Below are positions 16,502 through 25,045 of a DNA stretch of 64,000 nt, one piece after another. The translations under genes and the position numbers were made by a program. Source of the DNA: Kribbella sp. ALI-6-A (lineage in GTDB: Bacteria; Actinomycetota; Actinomycetes; Propionibacteriales; Kribbellaceae); the NCBI RefSeq assembly GCF_001984195.1, contig NZ_MTQN01000005.1:160385-224384 (forward strand). The letters run 5' to 3'. Every line of letters begins with the position of its first letter. Within the stretch, counting starts at the first letter, position 1. The notes under the pieces were generated by a model, which worked only from the letters and a program-made list of their open reading frames with translations, was not told the origin of the DNA and searched no databases.

Positions 16502-16904
16502 TCTCGAACCTCCTCGTCGAGGCGTGATGGTGCGACAGTGAAGCACACAGGGCCGGGTGGTGTGAACGGCCCGAGCCCGGTTGGACACCTGCGTCCGGGG
16601 TGTCCGATCAGTCACGGGCCCGGCGTGGGGATTCGGGACGGCTGAAGCCTTCCCGATCGTGTCCATCAGTTCGCCGAACAGCTCAGACCATCGCTGAGCA
16701 TCTTGTCTGTAGGCGGCAGCGATCGCCGCGTCTTTTGAGGTCCACACAACCGCTGAGACTCGACGGTGGCTGCGCGCCGTCCACTTACAAAACCACACCA
16801 GCACAGCAGACCAGAACGGATCTCCTGCTGGAGCGCTAGGTTTCGCGGCGGCGAAAGGCCCGCGCCCGCCCGCTCCGTACAGGAAAGGGCGCGGGAGTGA
16901 TCTC
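16502..16904. other. Gene-free stretch, possible transposase crumb
   Basis: No intact gene. On the minus strand about 25 codons (16640-16720) read Y-R-Q-D-A-Q-R-W-S-E-L-F-G-E-L-M-D-T-I, which recalls the N-terminal W-x-x-L-F-x-E-x-M-x-x-I pattern of IS701-family transposases, but nothing else of the element can be recognised. The rest shows nothing I can interpret. Confidence 0.3.
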
Positions 16905-17240
16905 TCAGATGATGACGCGTTCCTCGGTGACCATGACGGAGATGTCGGCATGGACGAAGAAGGTCGACTCGTCGGGCTGGACCAGCGTGCGGTAGTTCTC
17001 CGAGGTGAAGAAGGCGTCGTGGTCGGCCCAGGAGTCGAACCAGATCTCCACCACGGAGTCCCAGCCGGGCGCTGGGTACTGCTCGGCGGGGACGGGGTGC
17101 GAGACGGTGTAGCGCCTGACGTACTTCGCCGCCTCGGGGATGGACTTGAACAGCGGCGCGTGGCTCTCGCGGTGGTACTTGACGAACTCTTCGAATGTCA
17201 GGTGCTCGGCGCGCTTGACCAGGTACACGAACTTGATCAT
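16905..17240 (-). CDS. EthD-domain protein (dimeric alpha-beta barrel)
   Basis: From ATG 17240, behind TAGGAGTGGG, a 111-residue protein of the EthD/DUF1330-like alpha-beta barrel group: M-I-K-F-V-Y-L-V-K-R start, F-V-K-Y-H-R-E-S-H-A-P-L-F helix with the conserved H-x-x-x-H-x-P, and a W-D-S-V-V-E-I-W-F strand. Members include accessory proteins of ether degradation and polyketide cyclase/monooxygenase relatives. It is divergent from a MerR gene, and its promoter has the 19-bp spacer typical of MerR control. Confidence 0.85.
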   Translation of the reverse strand: MIKFVYLVKRAEHLTFEEFVKYHRESHAPLFKSIPEAAKYVRRYTVSHPVPAEQYPAPGWDSVVEIWFDSWADHDAFFTSENYRTLVQPDESTFFVHADISVMVTEERVII

Positions 17241-17268
17241 TGACCCACTCCTATCGGATGTCCGGTGG

Positions 17269-17299
17269 GAGATACCGTAGAAGTTGACATTGATGTCAA
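17269..17299 (-). promoter_or_regulatory. MerR-type promoter/operator upstream of the EthD gene
   Basis: On the minus strand TTGACA (17299-17294) and TATCTC (17274-17269) are separated by 19 bp, the over-long spacer that MerR proteins correct. The palindrome TTGACAT-TG-ATGTCAA (17284-17299) overlaps the -35 box. The same core (TGACAT-N2-ATGTCA) recurs at the second MerR locus at 18224-18237. Confidence 0.65.
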
Positions 17300-17343
17300 A
17301 GGCAAGCGTCGTGACGCGGCGCACACGAGCGGCGGAGGCTGCG

Positions 17344-17730
17344 ATGCGCATCGGTGAACTGGCTGCCCGGACCGGTGTCAGCACCCGGTCGCTACGCTAT
17401 TACGAGCAGCAGGGTCTGCTGGTGAGCGAGCGCTCCGCGACCGGTCAGCGCCACTACGAGGAGAGCCATATCGATCGGGTGCGCACAATTCAGGCGTACC
17501 TGACCGCCGGGGTGCCGAGCCGCGCGATTGCCGAGATGGTGCCCTGCATGAACACTCCGAGCCTGCGCGAGGCCCGGCGCGCCGCCGAGGTGATGGACCG
17601 CGAACGACAGCGGCTGTCGGAGTCCATCGACGATCTGACCATCGCCCGTACGGTGCTGGACGCACTGATCGAGGTCAACCAGCGGTTCCTGCGCGAGCAA
17701 GACCCGGGCCGGCGCGACCCGGCCCACTGA
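17344..17730 (+). CDS. MerR-family regulator
   Basis: From ATG 17344 the product has 128 residues: N-terminal winged helix starting M-R-I-G-E-L-A-A-R-T-G-V-S-T-R-S-L-R-Y-Y-E-Q-Q-G-L-L, then a long dimerisation helix with R-Q-R-L-S-E-S-I-D-D-L and a short C-terminus without a large ligand domain. A Cys (P-C-M-N-T-P) lies at the domain junction, as in many small actinobacterial MerR proteins, and could be a sensor residue. It is divergent from the EthD gene and most likely controls that gene and itself through the palindrome between them. Confidence 0.9.
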   Translation: MRIGELAARTGVSTRSLRYYEQQGLLVSERSATGQRHYEESHIDRVRTIQAYLTAGVPSRAIAEMVPCMNTPSLREARRAAEVMDRERQRLSESIDDLTIARTVLDALIEVNQRFLREQDPGRRDPAH

Positions 17731-17823
17731 ACAGGGGCAACGTCGCCATCAGCTATGAGCGAGTCGCCGACCGTGCACGGCGGCATGAACGCCTGAGGCA
17801 GCGGGGGACCACCTGCTCCGACG

Positions 17824-18177
17824 TCAGGCCGCCAGGAGCCTGAGGCGCGTTTCCACGACCACCTCATCGAGCCTCTCGAGGGTGGCGGCGAGCTCTGCGG
17901 CCTGCGCCCGCAGCCGAGTCCGCTCCTCCTCCAGGCGCGCGACCATGGCCGGGGTCGTCGTCCCGGTGTCGACGCAGGGCAGGATCCCCGCGACGTGTCG
18001 GGCGGGAACGCCGGCGGCGAACAGCACCTGAATGATCCGGACCCGTTCGACCGCGTCGTCGTCGTACTCCCGGTGACCCCCACTGGTGCGCGTCTCCCGC
18101 AGCAGTGACTGCTCGCCGTACCAGCGCAGCGACCTCGGGCTCACCCCGGTCAGCCGGGCCAGTTCGCCGATCCGCAC
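17824..18177 (-). CDS. MerR-family regulator
   Basis: From GTG 18177 (V-R-I-G-E-L-A-R-L-T-G-V) the product has 117 residues; a longer start at 18207 would add ten residues not typical of the family. The HTH (V-S-P-R-S-L-R-W-Y-G-E-Q-S-L-L) and a coiled-coil helix (L-E-E-E-R-T-R-L-R-A-Q-A-A-E-L) are clear, again with a Cys-containing L-P-C-V-D-T-G junction like the MerR at 17344. The two are close paralogues in architecture. It is divergent from the SDR gene at 18255 over a palindrome with the same half-sites. Confidence 0.9.
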   Translation of the reverse strand: MRIGELARLTGVSPRSLRWYGEQSLLRETRTSGGHREYDDDAVERVRIIQVLFAAGVPARHVAGILPCVDTGTTTPAMVARLEEERTRLRAQAAELAATLERLDEVVVETRLRLLAA

Positions 18178-18216
18178 GATTTGGCACCTCCGTGACACAC
18201 GTCTCACGACAACGAC

Positions 18217-18247
18217 TTGAACCTGACATGCATGTCAGATCTTACGG
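18217..18247 (+). promoter_or_regulatory. MerR-type operator upstream of the SDR gene
   Basis: CTGACAT-GC-ATGTCAG (18223-18238) is a perfect 16-bp palindrome. It lies directly after TTGAAC (18217-18222), and 19 bp separate that box from a weak TTACGG -10 candidate. Half-sites and spacer length equal those at 17284-17299. Confidence 0.6.
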
Positions 18248-18254
18248 TCGCGTC

Positions 18255-18947
18255 ATGAGAATCGAAAACTCCACTGCACTGGTCACCGGGGCCAATCGAG
18301 GGCTGGGTCGCGAATTCACCCGCCAGCTGCTGGTTCGCGGCGCCCGCCGGGTCTATGCCACCGCCCGCGACCCGCGCTCGATCGACGTCGACGGAGCCGT
18401 GCGGCTCGAACTGGACGTCACGGATGCCGCCAGCGTGGACGCTGCAGTCCGTGCGGCTCCCGACGTCGACCTGCTGGTCAACAACGCAGGCATCGCCACC
18501 CTGCAGCCTGTGCTCGCCGGAGACCTCGACACCATCCGGCGGGACGTCGAGACCAACGTCTTCGGCACCCTCCAGGTGACCCGCGGATTCGCCCCCACGC
18601 TCGGCCGCAACGGTGGCGGTGCCATCGTCACGGTGCTGTCAGCCGCCTCCTGGTACGCCGTACCCGGCAACGCCGCCTACTCGGTGAGCAAGGCCGCCGC
18701 CTGGAACCTGAACAACGCCTTCCGTGTCGAGCTCGCCGAGCAGCACACCCAGGTCCTGGGCGCCCACGTCGGCCTGGTCGACACCGACATGAGCGCGGGG
18801 TGGGACTTCCCCAAGATCAGCGCTGAGGAGTTCGTGACCACCGTGCTGGACGGGCTGGCCGCCGGCGAGATCGAGGTCGTTGCCGATGACTTTGCGCGGC
18901 GCGCCAAGGCATCGCTGTCCGGCCCCCCGACGACCTTGAGCCTTTGA
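18255..18947 (+). CDS. Short-chain dehydrogenase/reductase (SDR)
   Basis: A 230-residue classical SDR from ATG 18255: cofactor motif T-G-A-N-R-G-L-G-R-E, V-N-N-A-G-I-A-T, catalytic Ser in V-L-S-A-A-S and Y-S-V-S-K (Y-x-x-x-K). It is very like the SDR at 11827 along its whole length and shares the unusual C-terminal A-D-D-F-A-R-R-A-K-A-S-L-S-G-P type tail. Regulation by the divergent MerR is likely given the operator between them. It is followed by an old yellow enzyme gene on the other strand, which may act on related electrophiles. Confidence 0.9.
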   Translation: MRIENSTALVTGANRGLGREFTRQLLVRGARRVYATARDPRSIDVDGAVRLELDVTDAASVDAAVRAAPDVDLLVNNAGIATLQPVLAGDLDTIRRDVETNVFGTLQVTRGFAPTLGRNGGGAIVTVLSAASWYAVPGNAAYSVSKAAAWNLNNAFRVELAEQHTQVLGAHVGLVDTDMSAGWDFPKISAEEFVTTVLDGLAAGEIEVVADDFARRAKASLSGPPTTLSL

Positions 18948-19066
18948 AAGGCCTGACTGATGCTGCGCTTGGTTTCCCGCCGCCTCGCCACGCTGGCCTG
19001 CGAGGTCCGGCGACGGCTGTACGCGTACTTTCGATGCGGCCGACGCTCGGCATGCCGGCCCGCCGT

Positions 19067-20134
19067 TCAGTCGAGTGGGGCGTAATCGATGTAACCGCGG
19101 TCGCCGCCGCCGAAGAAGGTGGCTCGGTCAGCCTGAGCGAGTGGAGCTCCGGTGGCAAGGCGGTGTGGCAGGTCGGGATTGGCGATGAAGTTGGCGCCGA
19201 AGGCGAGCAGATCGGTGATGTCGTCCTCGATGAGCCACAGGTCCGCTGGACCGGTGGGCGTCGATCCGGTGTCGGGGTTGAGGATCAAGGTGTTGGGCCA
19301 CGCCGCACGGATTCGGCGAGTCAGGTCGCGTCCGGCCCGTTCTGCGAAGTGCAGATAGGCGAGGTCGAGAGCCGCCAGTTCGCGCACCAAGGGCAAGTAT
19401 GTGGCGTCGTGGTCAGGGTCGTCGTTGATGTCGTTGACGACGGCTCCGGGTGAGATGCGGATGCCGACCTTGTCGGCGCCGATGGCTTGGCTTGTTGCCC
19501 GGGCGACCTCGACGGCGAACCGGATCCTGCCGTCCACTCCGCCGCCCCATCGATCCGCACGCTTGTTGGTGTGTGTGGAAAGGAATTGGTGGATGAGGTA
19601 TCCGTTGGCGCCGTGCAACTCGACGCCGTCGAATCCGGCTGTGATGGCGTTGCGGGCGGCCGAGGCGTAGTCCTCGATGGTGGACAGGATCTCGTCCTCG
19701 GTGAGCTCCCTCGGGACGACGAAGTCCTGCAAGCCTGTGTGGGTGAAGACTTGCCCTTTGGCCTGCACGGGCGATGGGCCGACCGGGACGAGACCGTCCG
19801 GCAGTAGGTCGGGATGCCCGATGCGGCCGCTGTGCATGAGTTGCGCGAAGATCACGCCGTCGTTGGCGTGCACCGCGTCGGTGACAGTGCGCCAGGCGTC
19901 CACCTGCGCCGGCGAGTGCAGACCGGGCACGTCGGTGTAGCCCTGCCCCTGCGCCGACGGGTGGGTGCCCTCGGTGATGATCAGACCGGCGCCGGCTCGC
20001 TGCGCGTAATAGGACGCCATCGACGGGGTCGGCGTGGCACCGGGGGCACGACTCCTGGTCATCGGGGCCATGACGACACGGTTCTTCAGCTTCTTTCCGG
20101 CAAGCTCATACGGCTGAAATGCTCTGGTGGACAT
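19067..20134 (-). CDS. Old yellow enzyme-family alkene reductase (NADH:flavin oxidoreductase)
   Basis: A 355-residue FMN-dependent TIM-barrel enzyme from ATG 20134 (AAAGGA 7 bp before). Features: K-N-R-V-V-M-A-P-M-T-R-S at the FMN site, F-A-Q-L-M-H-S-G-R-I, the substrate-binding H-x-x-N pair in V-E-L-H-G-A-N-G-Y-L, the H-Q-F-L-S loop and the terminal F-I-A-N-P-D-L phosphate-binding segment with R-L. This is the NemA/OYE class that reduces alpha,beta-unsaturated carbonyls, nitro esters or N-ethylmaleimide using NAD(P)H. It fits the electrophile-reducing theme of the surrounding genes. Confidence 0.93.
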   Translation of the reverse strand: MSTRAFQPYELAGKKLKNRVVMAPMTRSRAPGATPTPSMASYYAQRAGAGLIITEGTHPSAQGQGYTDVPGLHSPAQVDAWRTVTDAVHANDGVIFAQLMHSGRIGHPDLLPDGLVPVGPSPVQAKGQVFTHTGLQDFVVPRELTEDEILSTIEDYASAARNAITAGFDGVELHGANGYLIHQFLSTHTNKRADRWGGGVDGRIRFAVEVARATSQAIGADKVGIRISPGAVVNDINDDPDHDATYLPLVRELAALDLAYLHFAERAGRDLTRRIRAAWPNTLILNPDTGSTPTGPADLWLIEDDITDLLAFGANFIANPDLPHRLATGAPLAQADRATFFGGGDRGYIDYAPLD

Positions 20135-20343
20135 CACAGTTCCTTTGACGAAGTCACTAGGGATGGTTATTTCTGGCCCGGCGATCGAGGGCCCGGGCAG
20201 CTGCTCAGGCGGAGTCGCGCCAGGGCGGACAGCGGGCTGCGGTCCCCGCCATGGATGCCGCGCGCGCGGCGCCGGCAGCCGGGAATTTCGGCCGGTACCG
20301 GTCTGGCGACGACGGTGGGCCTACAAGCCACGCGGCCAACCAC

Positions 20344-21327
20344 TCAGATGGTGCCGCGCTGTTGGGGGCCGAGGCGGCGGGAGAGCCGGTCGGTGATGTT
20401 TCCGGTCGCACCGACGGCGTCGGTCACCATCTCTCGGAGGACTGTGTCCAGTGGCGTCGGCTTCACGCCGAGGATCGCCTCGGTGCGGCTGGAGTCGATC
20501 ACATGCGGGTTCTCGTTGCTGTACATCATTTCCATGAGTTCGCCGAACACCGGTTGCTGTCGAGCCAGCGCGGCCAGTTCGTCGCGATCGATGCGGTGCA
20601 GCTTGGGCGTGGGCGCTCCGGCCATCTCGGCGAGCCGCTCGCTCAGTGCCCGCACGGAAAGAGACGACGTGACCGGCACGTGCCAGGGTCGGCCCCACGC
20701 GTCGTCGTTGCGACTCGCGGCCACGAGCGTCCGGGCGATGTCTTCCGTGTAGTTCCAGCTGTGCGGTACGTCGAGGTCTCCCGGGTAGGACGCCACCTCG
20801 CCGGCCAGGAGGGGACCGAGGACGAATGCGCCGTAGGGACCCACGGGGCCCGCGCCGAGGAAACCTGTGGCCCGCACTTCGGTGACCCGCGCGCGGCCCG
20901 CTTCGTGAGCGGCCAGCGCGTCGAGCCACATCTGCGCTCGGACACGGCCTTTGACCGTGGTGGCGGCCATCGGCAGGTCCTCGGTCATCGGTCCGTCGAC
21001 CGGACCGTAGCCGTACGTGTTGCCCAGCATCACGTAGGCCGCACCGGTCCGCTCGACCGCGGTCAGTAGCGCCGCGGACATCGGTGGCACGTCGACAGCC
21101 CAGCGGTCCAACGCGGGAATGGCGCAGTTGACCAGCACGCGTGCGCCCTCGGCGAGCTCGGTGAGCCGGTCGGCATCGGTGATGTCGGCGGCCACGGTCT
21201 CCACCAGCGGGTGGTCAGCGCCGCGGCCACTGCGGGTGATCTGGCGGACGCGCTCGCCGCTCTCGGCGAACTGGCGGGCGGTGGGTAGGCCGGCTGCGCC
21301 GGCTCCGGTGACAACGACGAAGGACAT
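20344..21327 (-). CDS. NAD(P)-dependent epimerase/NmrA-like protein (extended SDR)
   Basis: A 327-residue protein from ATG 21327 starting M-S-F-V-V-V-T-G-A-G-A-A-G-L-P-T-A, a G-x-G-x-x-G dinucleotide motif. The middle part follows atypical/extended SDRs: conserved N-T-Y-G-Y-G replaces the usual active-site Tyr environment, with no clear Y-x-x-x-K, and the C-terminal half shows the W-x-Y-x-x-D-I-A motif of epimerase-like sensors. It could be a reductase or a redox-sensing binding protein. The divergent AraC gene (71 bp away) probably controls it. Confidence 0.8.
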   Translation of the reverse strand: MSFVVVTGAGAAGLPTARQFAESGERVRQITRSGRGADHPLVETVAADITDADRLTELAEGARVLVNCAIPALDRWAVDVPPMSAALLTAVERTGAAYVMLGNTYGYGPVDGPMTEDLPMAATTVKGRVRAQMWLDALAAHEAGRARVTEVRATGFLGAGPVGPYGAFVLGPLLAGEVASYPGDLDVPHSWNYTEDIARTLVAASRNDDAWGRPWHVPVTSSLSVRALSERLAEMAGAPTPKLHRIDRDELAALARQQPVFGELMEMMYSNENPHVIDSSRTEAILGVKPTPLDTVLREMVTDAVGATGNITDRLSRRLGPQQRGTI

Positions 21328-21397
21328 GTCTCGAGCCTGCCGAGCTGCACCGCTGTACAGTAGTGGCCCGAGTGCCATACATCCGGAGGTTCTGGCC

Positions 21398-22351
21398 ATG
21401 CACCGCGTCGTCGTCATTGCCGTTCCACCGGTCAATACTTTCGATTTGTCCATCCCTGAGCTGATCTTCCGCGGGGTGGAGATTGATGGACGGCCTGCGT
21501 ACGACGTCCGGGTCTGCACGGCTGAGCCGGGGTTCCTGCCGTCCGATGGCGCTTTCGACTTGTTCGTCCGGCACGGCCTGGAGGCAGTCGACGAGGCCGA
21601 CACGGTGATGGTGACCGGCGGGGCCGGTCGCGACGACGTCCCGTTGGCGGTCCTCGAGGCGCTGCGCTCAGCGGCCGCGGCGGGCAGGCGTCTCGCGTCG
21701 ATCTGCACCGGCGCTTTCGTGCTGGCGGCCGCCGGTCTGCTCGAGGGCCGGCGCGCCACAACGTTCTGGGTGAAGTCGGACATATTTCGCCGGCGCTACC
21801 CGGCCGTCACGCTCGAACCGGACGTGCTGTTCGTCGAGGACGGCCCCGTGTTCACCTCGGCCGGGCTGGCGGCCGGCATCGACCTCTGCCTGCACATGGT
21901 CCGCTCCGACCACGGCGCCGCGGCGGCCAACGCGGTGGCCCGGCTGGCCGTTGTGGCACCTGTGCGCCCGGGTGGTCAGGCGCAGTTCATCGAGACACCA
22001 TTGCCCGCCGAGACCGGCGTCTCCCTTGCCGCCACCCGAGCCTGGGCGCTGCAGAGGCTCGATCAGCCACTCACGCTGACCGACCTGGCCCGGCACGCCA
22101 ACAACAGCGTACGGACGCTGACGCGCCGATTCCGCGCCGAAACCGGCCTCAGTCCTCTGCAATGGCTGCTGCATCAGCGCATCAACCGGGCACGCGAACT
22201 TCTGGAGTCCACCAACCTGCCGATGGACCTCGTCGCCGCTCGTAGCGGACTGGGCAGCGCCGACTCGATGCGCCAGCACCTGACCCGGCGGGTCGGGCTG
22301 ACGCCGACGGCGTACCGGCGATCCTTCACCCGTCTGCCGGAACACCGGTAG
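21398..22351 (+). CDS. GlxA-type AraC regulator (DJ-1/PfpI domain + AraC HTH)
   Basis: A 317-residue protein from ATG 21398 behind CCGGAGG. Residues 1-175 form a DJ-1/PfpI-like domain with the nucleophile-elbow Cys in S-I-C-T-G-A-F-V-L; residues about 215-315 hold the two AraC HTH motifs (L-A-R-H-A-N-N-S-V-R-T-L-T-R-R-F and the V-A-A-R-S-G-L-G-S-A-D-S segment) with the signature P-x-x-Y-R. This is the GlxA/FtrA group. It is divergent from the NmrA-like gene and is the natural candidate to regulate it. Confidence 0.93.
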   Translation: MHRVVVIAVPPVNTFDLSIPELIFRGVEIDGRPAYDVRVCTAEPGFLPSDGAFDLFVRHGLEAVDEADTVMVTGGAGRDDVPLAVLEALRSAAAAGRRLASICTGAFVLAAAGLLEGRRATTFWVKSDIFRRRYPAVTLEPDVLFVEDGPVFTSAGLAAGIDLCLHMVRSDHGAAAANAVARLAVVAPVRPGGQAQFIETPLPAETGVSLAATRAWALQRLDQPLTLTDLARHANNSVRTLTRRFRAETGLSPLQWLLHQRINRARELLESTNLPMDLVAARSGLGSADSMRQHLTRRVGLTPTAYRRSFTRLPEHR

Positions 22352-22534
22352 CCATCGCCGTCGCCGAGGAGGGTGGAAGCCCGACTCCTATCAGCCGCGA
22401 CCGCCAACTTCACGTCAGCCCTGCGTAGCCACCACCGACCTCGGCGCAAGGCGCGAAACAGATCGGCCTGTAAGTAACGTATAGCTAGTAGTGCTTGAAA
22501 TAACGACCGTTATAGGCCCGACGGTGAGGCCGGA

Positions 22535-23311
22535 CTAGAAGCCCGGGAACACCCGCCGCAGGTCGTCGAGCGTGACACTGCCGGTGACCTCGGTGCCGGC
22601 CGGCGTGTAGCGCTCGGCGAGGCGGCCGCCGAGCAGCCGGTAGAACGACTCGGTGGTGCCGGTGAAGGTCGCGAGCGGGTTGGTGCCGGCGGGCAGGATC
22701 CGGGCGCGCTGGTCGACGACGAGCGCCCAGTCGCCGGCCGCGACCTCGGTGGGCTCGCTCAGGGCGTCGGGCTTGGCGGTGAGGCCGAGCATGAAGCTGA
22801 GCTGGTCGGACAGCAGGGTCAGCATCAGGCCGGCGGCGGTGGCGTCGACCGTCGCGGCCGGGTCGAGGCCGACGGTGACGTCCCACGTGTGCTGGGCGAC
22901 CTCGTTGAGGCGCATGCCGGCAGCGACCTCCAGCGGGACGGGCTCAGGAAGCCGAGGTCGGCGGATGGTGACCGCGTCGCGCTGCTCGGGCGTCAGGGAC
23001 TCGAGGGTCTCGACGAGGACCGCTCCGCGGTCGACGTACCCCTGCGCCTGCTCGCGGGGCGCCATTGCGTTCCAGCGGTCCCAGACCGCCTGGTTGTCGC
23101 CCACGGGGACCTCCGTGCCGACGGCCGCCGCCAACGGCCGCAGCATGGTCTCCGATCCGCTGCCCAGGTGGGAGATCACGTCGCAGATCCGCCACTCGGA
23201 CGCGCCGCTCGGCGCGACCAGCTGCTCGTCGTCGAGACCGTCGATGACCTCGACGAGCTGGTCGTGGTGCTGGCGCAGCGAGACGATGATCTGGTCGGCG
23301 AGTTCGCTCAT
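22535..23311 (-). CDS. Maleylpyruvate isomerase-family mycothiol-dependent protein
   Basis: A 258-residue protein with the mycothiol maleylpyruvate isomerase N-terminal (DinB-like) fold: W-R-I-C-D-V-I-S-H-L-G-S-G, an internal E, and N-E-V-A-Q-H-T-W-D-V supply the H-(x)-E-H-x-x-x-H metal-ligand pattern of DinB superfamily enzymes. The C-terminal 90 residues form the SCP2-like/MDMPI C domain. These proteins use mycothiol, so the host should make mycothiol. They isomerise or conjugate electrophiles. It is read towards a gap containing nothing obvious and is divergent from a TetR gene. Confidence 0.85.
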   Translation of the reverse strand: MSELADQIIVSLRQHHDQLVEVIDGLDDEQLVAPSGASEWRICDVISHLGSGSETMLRPLAAAVGTEVPVGDNQAVWDRWNAMAPREQAQGYVDRGAVLVETLESLTPEQRDAVTIRRPRLPEPVPLEVAAGMRLNEVAQHTWDVTVGLDPAATVDATAAGLMLTLLSDQLSFMLGLTAKPDALSEPTEVAAGDWALVVDQRARILPAGTNPLATFTGTTESFYRLLGGRLAERYTPAGTEVTGSVTLDDLRRVFPGF

Positions 23312-23477
23312 GCCGCGAGCGTAGACCCCGTGCGCCGCGTGGGTGGGACAAGCGGTCCCTGGTCCGGTTGGCCCGGTCGGGGCAGAGTGGAGGGCATGTA
23401 GCGACTCAGTGACGGCTGCCTCCGCAACTTCATTGAAGGCTTGTGGGCGGAGTGACCCAGTGGACTAGCCTGGGTGG

Positions 23478-24071
23478 GTGATCACCCAGAAGGGGCAAGC
23501 CACCCGAGAGCGCATCGTCGAGGCGGCCGCGACGCTCATCGGCCAGTTCGGCGTTGCCGGTACCAGCGCCGCCGATATCCGCAAGGCCGCGGGGGTCAGC
23601 GGGTCACAGCTGATGCACTACTTCGGTAGCAAACAGGCTCTCGTGAGGGCGGTCATCACTCGTCAGTCTGAGTCGGAGGCGTTCGTCGGTCACCCGATGC
23701 TGGGTCCGCTCGACAGCTTCGAGGAGCTGCGGGCGTGGGCCGACGCCGCGGTCGAGAACCTCGCTCACGGCAGCGGTCACGGGGCCTGCACGTTGGCGAT
23801 GCTGGCGGGCTCAACGAGTCCTGGCGACGAGCAGACCCGTGATGAGCTCTGCAGCGCCTTCGTGCGCTTGCAGTCCCTGCTGCTCGACGGTCTCCGCGCC
23901 ATGCGCGACCGGGGCGATCTCCGTCCCGAAGCCGATCTCGACGAGCTGTCGATGGCGCTGCTGACAGCCCTCCAGGGGGGCACCCTCCTTGGCCAGACCA
24001 TGCAGTCGACGGCGCCTCTGCGGACGTCGATGAACGCCGCGCTTCGCTACGTCGAGTCCTTCGCCGCCTGA
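23478..24071 (+). CDS. TetR-family regulator
   Basis: A 197-residue TetR from GTG 23478. HTH at 10-55 (R-E-R-I-V-E-A-A-A-T-L-I ... G-V-S-G-S-Q-L-M-H-Y-F-G-S-K). The ligand domain includes the T-F_C_33-like end. The TGACCCA half-site before the gene (23453-23459) and the CTGGGT/ACCCAG dyad over its start codon resemble the two palindromes before the SDR gene at 24302, so it probably represses both itself and that SDR. Confidence 0.9.
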   Translation: MITQKGQATRERIVEAAATLIGQFGVAGTSAADIRKAAGVSGSQLMHYFGSKQALVRAVITRQSESEAFVGHPMLGPLDSFEELRAWADAAVENLAHGSGHGACTLAMLAGSTSPGDEQTRDELCSAFVRLQSLLLDGLRAMRDRGDLRPEADLDELSMALLTALQGGTLLGQTMQSTAPLRTSMNAALRYVESFAA

Positions 24072-24241
24072 CCGTCGCCTGACGGTCCGTCCGACGCCCT
24101 GCACCTTCCAGGCACGCTCTGATCGCTGGCGGCCCGGCCGTCCCCCACTGCCTGGGCGCGCCGCGTGCGCAAGATCGTCGAACCAACTGCGGCCTTCACG
24201 CTGCCCTCGACGTCCAGCCCCAACCGCTTCCCAAGCACTTC

Positions 24242-24287
24242 TGGGTCAGTTGACCCAATCCATGCTACGATTGGGCCATCTGACCCA
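24242..24287. promoter_or_regulatory. Two candidate TetR operators (TGGGTCA-N2-TGACCCA)
   Basis: A perfect dyad TGGGTCA-GT-TGACCCA (24242-24257) and a near copy TGGGCCA-TC-TGACCCA (24272-24287), 30 bp apart centre to centre, lie 15-60 bp upstream of the SDR start. A single TGACCCA at 23453-23459 precedes the TetR gene. The -10 region probably lies between the two dyads. Confidence 0.65.
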
Positions 24288-24301
24288 GAAGGAGCGTCCC
24301 C

Positions 24302-25045
24302 ATGTCGGAGCTTGCAGGAAGAACCGCCCTCGTCACCGGTGCTACCCGCGGGATCGGCTACGAGGTCGCCCGTCGCCTCGTGGAGGCCGGCCACACCGTT
24401 TACCTGGGCGCCCGGGACCTGCGACGAGGGACCGAGGCGAGCGCCGAGGTCGGCGCGACGCCGGTCCTCCTCGACAGCACCGACAGCGCCTCGATCGCCG
24501 CGGCGGTAACCCGTTTGCGGAACGAGGTCGGCGCGCTGGACGTCCTGGTGAACAACGCCGGCATCGCCGGGGACCAGCGTCCGCCCGCCGAGGCGACGCT
24601 CGACGACCTCCGCCGGGTGTTCGAGACGAACGTGTTCGGCGCCGCCGCGGTGTTGACGGCCTTCACGCCGCTGCTCGAGGCGAGCCGGGCTCCGGTCGTC
24701 GTGAACGTCTCCAGCGCCGTCGGCTCCCTGACGCTGAACGCGGGCCCGGACGCGCGGTGGTCAATGCTCGCGTACCCCATGTCGAAGGCGGCGCTCAACA
24801 TGCTGACGATCCAGTACGCGAGGGCCTTCCCCCGCTGGCGCGTCAACTCCGCGTCACCCGGGCCCACCGCGACCGACTTCGTCGCCGCCCGCGAGGGCTT
24901 GCCGACGGTGGAGCAGCTCCGGGCGGCCGGCGTCGCGGTGAACACCGTGCAGGAGGGCGCGGAGATCATCGTGCGGATGGCGACAGTCGGCCCGGACGAC
25001 CCGACCGGGACCTTCGTCGGCAACGACGGACCCGTTCCCTGGTGA
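24302..25045 (+). CDS. Short-chain dehydrogenase/reductase (SDR)
   Basis: A 247-residue classical SDR from ATG 24302 with AAGGAG 7 bp before. Cofactor motif T-G-A-T-R-G-I-G-Y-E, then V-N-N-A-G-I-A-G, catalytic S in N-V-S-S-A-V and Y-P-M-S-K. The loop after N-N-A-G (D-Q-R-P-P-A-E-A-T) and the V-S-P-G-x-T-A-T-D-F segment match carbonyl-reductase-like SDRs that accept NADPH. Control by the TetR upstream is likely through the palindromes in its promoter. Confidence 0.92.
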   Translation: MSELAGRTALVTGATRGIGYEVARRLVEAGHTVYLGARDLRRGTEASAEVGATPVLLDSTDSASIAAAVTRLRNEVGALDVLVNNAGIAGDQRPPAEATLDDLRRVFETNVFGAAAVLTAFTPLLEASRAPVVVNVSSAVGSLTLNAGPDARWSMLAYPMSKAALNMLTIQYARAFPRWRVNSASPGPTATDFVAAREGLPTVEQLRAAGVAVNTVQEGAEIIVRMATVGPDDPTGTFVGNDGPVPW

